Of a DNA stretch of 64,000 bases, positions 59,066 through 64,000 are shown one piece after another (within the stretch, counting starts at the first letter, position 1; every line of letters starts with the position of its first letter). The notes beneath the pieces are model-generated. The model searched no databases and was not told the origin of the DNA. It was given only the letters and a program-made list of their open reading frames with translations. The stretch comes from Photobacterium sp. TY1-4 (lineage in GTDB: Bacteria > Pseudomonadota > Gammaproteobacteria > Enterobacterales > Vibrionaceae). Location: NCBI RefSeq assembly GCF_025398175.1, contig NZ_CP099734.1:1-64000 (forward strand), in the 5' to 3' direction. The translations under genes and the position numbers were made by a program.

Positions 59066-60655
59066 CTACAAATTTTCTCTTTGTTCGCTGTTTTGCCGGG
59101 CGTGGTGATAAATCATATTGAGCTTCAGCTCTTCGAGTAAATGCGCATACTCCGGTTTCGGGCGGAGAATGTAGCTGTATATTTCACCGGCGACGAAAGG
59201 GTTTTGATCTTCAAAATCGTGGTTGATGTATATCGCTGACTGGGCTGTGTCATAGGGATTTGCATGACAGTCCAGATGCGCAAGATCATTGGGACGGGCG
59301 CTATCGGAGATAATGGGCCCGACACGGCCTTGTCCGGCGAGTCGTGAAAACAGGAAGTAGGGTTGGATGGCTTGGCAGTCGAGTTGGCCCGCCACTCGGA
59401 AGATGTTCAGATCGCTATCGTAGCGTTGATACTCGGCAGGGTTGATTGCGCGGCGGTCAAAGATATAGTTCATCACCGTTGTGTCGATGTAATTGTCTTG
59501 CGGATCGGTGAGTTGATAATCAAATGAGTGGCCCTGGTAGAGTCTTTGGCCCGTATGGACGTTGAGTCTGCGTTCCATGGCAACTTTGTCGGTTTGCAGT
59601 GTATAGGTTTCGTAGCCATCCCCCCTTTTGACCGTAGTCAGAAGGTTGTTGCTCTCAGGCGCGAATCTGGAAGGATAGATCTTCCGTACGATCCACCGCT
59701 GCTGGGCATCAAAATCAGATAAGTCGCTGGTGAGCAGCAGATCGTCCTGCTCAAACTGGTAACTGCCAACCAGGCGAAGATCGTCTTCATCCGGACAGCG
59801 GGTGCGGTTTCGGGCGGCGGCAAAGAACACCTGTTCATTGACCAGTTTCCACGCCTCACAGTACACCACTTCGTACGGGTAGTGTCGCCCGCCCAACTGC
59901 TGCGTTGTTTCCAGGCGATAAAACGTGGTACTAACCAGGGGATGTGTTTTATCGTTCATGGATCGGTTGATAAAGGGCAGTTCGAACGCTGCCGTCACCC
60001 AGGCATCTTGGTCGTTTCCGTGGTGATCGTCCCTGACTGCAATCGTCAGCATGGCGGTCGCAATGGCGGCTGACGGCGCTCCCAGCAGATGTATTCTGGA
60101 GCCATAGCGGACTTTCAGGCCGGGTACATTGGTCTGGATTTGCGTGGTCAGAAAGTCGTTGTCCGGATCGGTAAAGAGATCCTCGACAGAGAGACTAACA
60201 CTGACCGGACTGTTTTGCGTCAGCTCCCAGCCGTAGATTTGTCGCTGTAGCTGCGCGTATACATGTTGATTGAGCTGCGGCTTGCGGTTTTTGGTCAGAA
60301 ATGGGCTGCTTCCCCCGGGTTCGGGCCCGGGTTCGGGAGCGATGGTAACGGACTGCATGGCGGTCTCCTGCACGGGCTGTGGCGTAGCTTCGTTTGACGC
60401 GAGGAGAGCCATCGCTGGAGCGGAGTCCGAACCCTTTGTTTGTTGCTGCGTTTGCCTGGTTTCCTGTCTGGCTGGAGACGATGACGTATTCACTAGCGTT
60501 CGAGCGAAAATCGATGGTTTCGTCTGACTGAGTGCCTGTACCGCCAATGCCTTGCCAGCTGACAGGGAGAGAAACGCCTGGTTGTGGCTGCTCAGCAGCC
60601 ATAGGGCGGTGGCGATAATGGCTGTTGTGGCAGTGAACAATAATCTTTTTTTCAC
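59066..60655 (-). CDS. Membrane-anchored protein with cadherin-like segment, unknown function
   Basis: Product of 529 residues. One N-terminal membrane segment (LLFTATTAIIATALWLL) is followed by a low-complexity Ser/Gln/Pro linker (about 50-130, with EPGPEPGGSS). A cadherin/dystroglycan-like segment then appears around 150-225 (VEDLFTDPDNDFLTTQIQTN; LLGAPSAAIATAMLTIAVRD), which parallels the lipoprotein encoded downstream. The C-terminal domain is unrecognised. The start is a GTG at 60655, three bases after the ECF sigma stop, so translation is probably coupled. Together with the preceding genes it forms a four-gene unit. I propose an extracytoplasmic partner or output of the sigma system; the role is not known. 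Confidence 0.75.
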   Translation of the reverse strand: MKKRLLFTATTAIIATALWLLSSHNQAFLSLSAGKALAVQALSQTKPSIFARTLVNTSSSPARQETRQTQQQTKGSDSAPAMALLASNEATPQPVQETAMQSVTIAPEPGPEPGGSSPFLTKNRKPQLNQHVYAQLQRQIYGWELTQNSPVSVSLSVEDLFTDPDNDFLTTQIQTNVPGLKVRYGSRIHLLGAPSAAIATAMLTIAVRDDHHGNDQDAWVTAAFELPFINRSMNDKTHPLVSTTFYRLETTQQLGGRHYPYEVVYCEAWKLVNEQVFFAAARNRTRCPDEDDLRLVGSYQFEQDDLLLTSDLSDFDAQQRWIVRKIYPSRFAPESNNLLTTVKRGDGYETYTLQTDKVAMERRLNVHTGQRLYQGHSFDYQLTDPQDNYIDTTVMNYIFDRRAINPAEYQRYDSDLNIFRVAGQLDCQAIQPYFLFSRLAGQGRVGPIISDSARPNDLAHLDCHANPYDTAQSAIYINHDFEDQNPFVAGEIYSYILRPKPEYAHLLEELKLNMIYHHARQNSEQRENL

Positions 60656-60658
60656 GCG

Positions 60659-61234
60659 TCATGACGCCATTCTTGATTGCAGCCAGCAGCGGGAGAACTT
60701 GAGATCTTTTTCGATCAGGCTGGCACTGCACTCGAGGAGCTCGCTGATTTCCTGGTTTTTGAGCCCCATCAGGTACTTCAGCTTGAGGGCGTCTGACTGG
60801 CGCGGGTAGTGGGCACTGAAATTCTCCAGAGCTTTATCCATAATGATGAATTGCTCGAACCTGTCCTCGTTGGAAGACGGCAACGAAGTGAGTTGCTGGC
60901 GCTTCTGAGCCTGCTGCGCGCGGGCATTGTCGATCAGGATCTGACGCATCACTTTTGCCGCCAACAGAAAAAATTCTCGTTTATTGGCTATCTGGCTCGG
61001 ATCGCTGCTCGATAGTTTCAGGTAGGCATCATGGATCAACGCCGTGGTGCTGTTGACACTGTCGGCGAGTACCTGGTTTGCAGTGCCGTGCTTTTCAGCG
61101 CTGCGCGCTCGCTCCTGTTGGGCAATCTTTCGTAGCTGAAGGTAAGCGAACTGATAGAGCTGACTTTCAGCCTGCTTATTACCGGATTGCCACTGGTGGA
61201 TAATCTGAGTGATTTGTGAGTAAGGCTGACTCAT
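60659..61234 (-). CDS. ecfP: ECF43-like sigma factor (EcfP-like), predicted phospho-activated
   Basis: This is a 191-residue extracytoplasmic-function sigma factor of the kinase-associated type (Sigma70_ECF). Region 2 covers about residues 10-100 and region 4 about 135-185 (YPRQSDALKLKYLMGLKNQE; ISELLECSASLIEKDLKFSR). In ordinary ECF factors region 2.2 has an acidic D-x-E-D run that contacts the RNA polymerase beta-prime coiled coil; here it reads NSTTALIHDAYLKL with Thr63 and Thr64 instead. In Vibrio parahaemolyticus EcfP, phosphorylation of Thr63 by the kinase PknT supplies the missing negative charge (from memory of published work). ATG overlaps the preceding stop in ATGA. Confidence 0.88.
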   Translation of the reverse strand: MSQPYSQITQIIHQWQSGNKQAESQLYQFAYLQLRKIAQQERARSAEKHGTANQVLADSVNSTTALIHDAYLKLSSSDPSQIANKREFFLLAAKVMRQILIDNARAQQAQKRQQLTSLPSSNEDRFEQFIIMDKALENFSAHYPRQSDALKLKYLMGLKNQEISELLECSASLIEKDLKFSRCWLQSRMAS

Positions 61235-62670
61235 GAACGTACTCCGGAAACTTTGATAAATTCAGAGATCGCAAAGGTATCAATGCGATCTGAACCATCT
61301 GGCTGAGGGGTGACGATTTGGCGATAGCGGTAGAGCACTCCCTGGTCCCAGAATTGCCCGGCAGGGAGGTATTCCCAGGTGGTGTATTGCGGTTGTGCGT
61401 CTTGTTGATACCAGCGAACCAGGACATTCAACTGCGCCAGCTGTGCCTGTCGGTTGGGGTTTTGCAGCCACCACATATCCGCATAGTGCTGGGTCACGTC
61501 TTGAGGATAAGCTGCTTTTGTCTCGGGGCATTGGTCGACATTGTCGGGTCCTGAGAAGACACGCCCGGCTTCAATGAGCAGGCAGGACTGACGGATCGCT
61601 GTGCCTTGATAGGAGGTCTGGCGCCATATCCCTTCATGGGCAATGCGATGGCCTTTATCCCGGGGGTAAGTAAACCAGATCATCTCGGTCTTATTCGCGT
61701 GATGTACCTTTTCATGGCGTCCAAGCCCTTGGACTTTTTCCATCAGTAGTTGCGTCTGTGGGTCAAAGTTCAGGGCGAGTGTGCGGTATTTCCAGTCTCC
61801 TTCATCATCATGATTATCAAGAGAGAACCCATTGAGGTCATTGCGGGTACAGCCGGTGGCCGCGCAGCCAATCAGGCCGTCCCAATCGGCAAAGTTTGAA
61901 AGGGGCTCTTCTATTTGGCTGTGGTTAGAACCGTGGCGGTCGAGATCACAACCGTGAAAATAATCCCCCACACTTGGATACTGGATCAGCTTGTCTGTTG
62001 TGATTTCGTAGGTCACTTCTCCAATGGGTGGATTGTAGTTCGGATCATGCGCCCTGCGGGCGTCGAGTGCACAGACTCTGCCCTGGCCGTCTTTCTTCTT
62101 AATGATAATGTTGGCGAGGCGCACATGAAGTGGCGCGTAGATCACTTCATTTGACCTGAAATTCTGCTCAATATAGCGCTGGCTTTGATTTAAGTGGGTA
62201 ACTGCCTCTTCAACCGAGACGAGATCTAAAGCCAACTTGCCTGCGCTGTTGTCCAGAAAGCTGAGATCGAGGCCTTGTAGTTGCTGTTGGAATTCCGGGG
62301 AGGATAATGCTTGACTCATTAATAGGATCTCTTCGCGGTTTTGTGGCGTTTCGTCAAGCGACAGCAATAGCCGCGTCATATTAATGCTGCGGCTGGGCTG
62401 GGTTGTTGAGGCTGTGGGGGTGATCACTTCCCGGCCCGAGAGTGTGGTCAACAGGTAGCTGTTGTCATCTTTGCCGAGAAAAAAGCTGATGACGTCTCCC
62501 GGATGATATTGAAAGGCCCCTTTTTGGGTGGTCCCGGATAGATCTGAGCTGGTTTTGTAATACAACCCGGTCACCGGTGCATCAATAAAGTAACCGGTCT
62601 TGGGTTGTTGTGCCTGGGTGGTCAGGGGGATGAGGCTGAGGATCACAGCCATGACAAGAGAGTACTTCAT
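61231..62670 (-). CDS. Secreted protein between kinase and sigma genes, unknown function
   Basis: Product of 479 residues with a signal peptide (MKYSLVMAVILSLIPLTTQA, cleavage near AQA-Q at residue 21). The mature N-terminus has the repeat found in many bacterial surface proteins, GYFIDAPVTGLYYKTSSDL then GTTQKGAFQYHPGDVISFFLG. Later parts contain several cysteines (CDLDRHGS, GCAATGC, SCLLIEA, QCPETK) that could form disulfides, and a Trp/Tyr-rich C-terminus. It overlaps the kinase gene and the sigma gene by ATGA at both ends, which argues for fixed co-expression. It may be the periplasmic sensor or ligand for the kinase; this is inference. Confidence 0.78.
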   Translation of the reverse strand: MKYSLVMAVILSLIPLTTQAQQPKTGYFIDAPVTGLYYKTSSDLSGTTQKGAFQYHPGDVISFFLGKDDNSYLLTTLSGREVITPTASTTQPSRSINMTRLLLSLDETPQNREEILLMSQALSSPEFQQQLQGLDLSFLDNSAGKLALDLVSVEEAVTHLNQSQRYIEQNFRSNEVIYAPLHVRLANIIIKKKDGQGRVCALDARRAHDPNYNPPIGEVTYEITTDKLIQYPSVGDYFHGCDLDRHGSNHSQIEEPLSNFADWDGLIGCAATGCTRNDLNGFSLDNHDDEGDWKYRTLALNFDPQTQLLMEKVQGLGRHEKVHHANKTEMIWFTYPRDKGHRIAHEGIWRQTSYQGTAIRQSCLLIEAGRVFSGPDNVDQCPETKAAYPQDVTQHYADMWWLQNPNRQAQLAQLNVLVRWYQQDAQPQYTTWEYLPAGQFWDQGVLYRYRQIVTPQPDGSDRIDTFAISEFIKVSGVRS

Positions 62671-64000
62671 TGGGTTACGCCTTCTGGATCACTTTGCGTC
62701 TGACAACCGCCCTGAACAAACTGACAGCCGGGGCTAATGTTGTGCTTCTCCGGAATGGGGGTGATCATGGCCAGTAATATTTTTTGTTTGATGTGCTTCG
62801 GGATCTCTGGGTTGGACAAAATCCTGCGCCGTGTGAGTTCAAGCATAGTGTTGACGCTGAGGTGTTTGGTCTCGGCCGCCTTGCTGTGAAACATCAAGCT
62901 GGTCACTTCATACATCATCTCTTCTGCAATCATTTTTTCCTGTGCCAGCTGGCGATTTTTGCTGATTAAAGTGCTGGTGAAGAAAATCCCGGCCAGGATC
63001 AGCAAGGTCAGTAAAAAGGTTGGTACGGGCCTGCGTTGGATCAGTCTTTGAACGCTGTAAAGGGGCGCATGTAGCTTGAGTGAAATCGGACGGTACGCCA
63101 GCACATGCTCAATATCATGCCGTAGTTCACTGACGCTGGAGTAACGCTGTGCTGCTTCGGGCTCCGTCGCTTTACGACCTATTAAATGAATGTCGGAGTG
63201 ACTGCGCTCTTGAGGAAACATCCATAGGAGGATTTTCCCCAGCGAATAAAGATCACTTTGTTGCGTGAGGAAGGCGCCGGCTTTTTGTTCAGGGCTGGCG
63301 TACTTTTCGCTGTAAGCAATGCATGGATGATCAGCGCTGGCCGGCGTGCCACTGACTTTTTGCGTGAGGTTAAAGTCGAGTAATTTCGGATTCTGTTCGC
63401 GGTCGATCAGGATATTGTCCGGCGTCAGATCGGCATGCAGTACCTGATTTTGGTGAGCGTGTTCAATGGCCTGGCAAATTTTGCTCAAAAGTTGCAGTTT
63501 ACTGGTTGGTGTCAGATGCGTGTCTTGCAGATACTGGTTCAGCGTCCTGCCTTCAATCTGCTCCATCACAATATAAACCGAGTCCTGATGGATGCCGCCA
63601 TCAAAAATTTTCGCGATATAGGGATGACTTAACCGTGCCAGCAATTGGGCTTCTTCGAACAGTGCCCGTTTTCCCAGAACCCGGCTCAGGCTGGGCTGAA
63701 TGAATTTGATCGCCAGGTCTTGCTCAAACGTTTCATCGGCCCGTCGAGCGGCGTAGACAATGGCGATACCGCCACGGCCAAGCTCATGACGAAGCTGATA
63801 TTTGTCGATTGACTGGTTGCTGAAATCCAGTTCATCTTCAGTGGCTTGTCGGGCATGGAAGGTCAGCAAATCGGTAAACGGGTCGGCGGCTTCACTGTTC
63901 AATAATGCCGAGACCTCGTGAAACAGCCCGGGCTGTTGTCCTTGTATTTGCGCGAGCAGCTGTTGTTGTTCATTGTGCTCCAGATCCAGGAGGTGATAAA
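62667..64000 (-). CDS. pknT: Membrane-anchored Ser/Thr protein kinase-like protein (PknT-like), 5' end outside the window
   Basis: Eukaryotic-type kinase. The frame stays open to base 64000, and the upstream residues (YHLLDLEHNEQQQLLAQIQG) fit the N-terminal region usual in ECF-linked kinases, so the TTG at 63902 is probably not the start and the gene is cut by the window. Motifs: Gly loop ELGRGGIAIVYAA, ATP lysine in LAIKFI, catalytic loop HADLTPDNIL (HRD is HAD and the usual Lys is Thr), metal loop LLDFNLT (DFG is DFN), activation end YASPEQ. One membrane helix follows (VPTFLLTLLILAGIFFTSTL), then a C-terminal extracytoplasmic region with two cysteines. First gene of the sigma operon as seen here. 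Confidence 0.85.
   Translation of the reverse strand, partial: YHLLDLEHNEQQQLLAQIQGQQPGLFHEVSALLNSEAADPFTDLLTFHARQATEDELDFSNQSIDKYQLRHELGRGGIAIVYAARRADETFEQDLAIKFIQPSLSRVLGKRALFEEAQLLARLSHPYIAKIFDGGIHQDSVYIVMEQIEGRTLNQYLQDTHLTPTSKLQLLSKICQAIEHAHQNQVLHADLTPDNILIDREQNPKLLDFNLTQKVSGTPASADHPCIAYSEKYASPEQKAGAFLTQQSDLYSLGKILLWMFPQERSHSDIHLIGRKATEPEAAQRYSSVSELRHDIEHVLAYRPISLKLHAPLYSVQRLIQRRPVPTFLLTLLILAGIFFTSTLISKNRQLAQEKMIAEEMMYEVTSLMFHSKAAETKHLSVNTMLELTRRRILSNPEIPKHIKQKILLAMITPIPEKHNISPGCQFVQGGCQTQSDPEGVTQ

Noticed and set aside
63900..63902. TTG start of the kinase
   Set aside because: The frame continues upstream with family-like residues to the window end.

Overview
This window looks like the replication-origin-proximal part of the main chromosome of a member of the Vibrionaceae; the genus cannot be fixed from sequence reading alone. 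It opens exactly on the TTG start of dnaA and runs dnaA-dnaN-recF-gyrB. It then follows a gene order I recall from Vibrio chromosome I: ibpA, avtA, glySQ, yiaD, mneA, tusA, fadBA, yigZ-trkH-hemG-rrn, ilvY/ilvC, ubiK, vexRAB, rep, cytochrome c5, an Arg-His-Pro tRNA cluster, a peptide ABC transporter, and a sigma-factor/kinase operon.

Region 1 (1-14.2 kb) is the replication cluster plus a small heat-shock gene and housekeeping genes. Three perfect or near-perfect parS sites and two weaker ones lie between 6.9 and 14.3 kb, mostly in long non-coding gaps, and another degenerate match is inside the end of recF. The ibpA leader carries a sigma-32-like promoter and a ROSE-type RNA thermometer. mneA is preceded by a yybP-ykoY (manganese) riboswitch.

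Region 2 (14.3-23.8 kb) holds small membrane proteins, tusA, a LysR regulator convergent with acuI, the fadBA beta-oxidation operon with a FadR-type operator, and yigZ-trkH-hemG.

Region 3 (23.9-37.1 kb) has two rRNA operons in direct tandem. The first carries tRNA-Glu-Lys-Val-Ala in its spacer; the second carries a hairpin and no spacer tRNA, but a distal tRNA-Asp. Downstream are decayed tRNA-Asp copies and an IS4-family element inserted inside a terminator hairpin.

Region 4 (37.1-47.7 kb) has ilvY/ilvC, ubiK, the vexRAB RND efflux operon with its palindromic operator, rep helicase and a cytochrome c5. Region 5 (47.9-49.1 kb) is a tRNA cluster (Arg-His-Pro-His-Pro) that trails into a higher-order tandem array of decayed tRNA-Pro-plus-terminator units. 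Region 6 (49.9-55.4 kb) is a complete four-gene peptide ABC importer.

Region 7 (55.6-64 kb, all minus strand) is the most unusual. It encodes a membrane-anchored Ser/Thr kinase-like protein (cut by the window end), a secreted protein, an ECF43-like sigma factor with Thr63-Thr64 where the acidic region-2.2 residues normally lie, a membrane-anchored protein with a cadherin-like segment, and a large lipoprotein with a similar segment. The first four genes overlap or nearly touch. The module resembles the EcfP/PknT phospho-activated sigma-factor system of Vibrio parahaemolyticus; the associated secreted proteins have no function I recognise.
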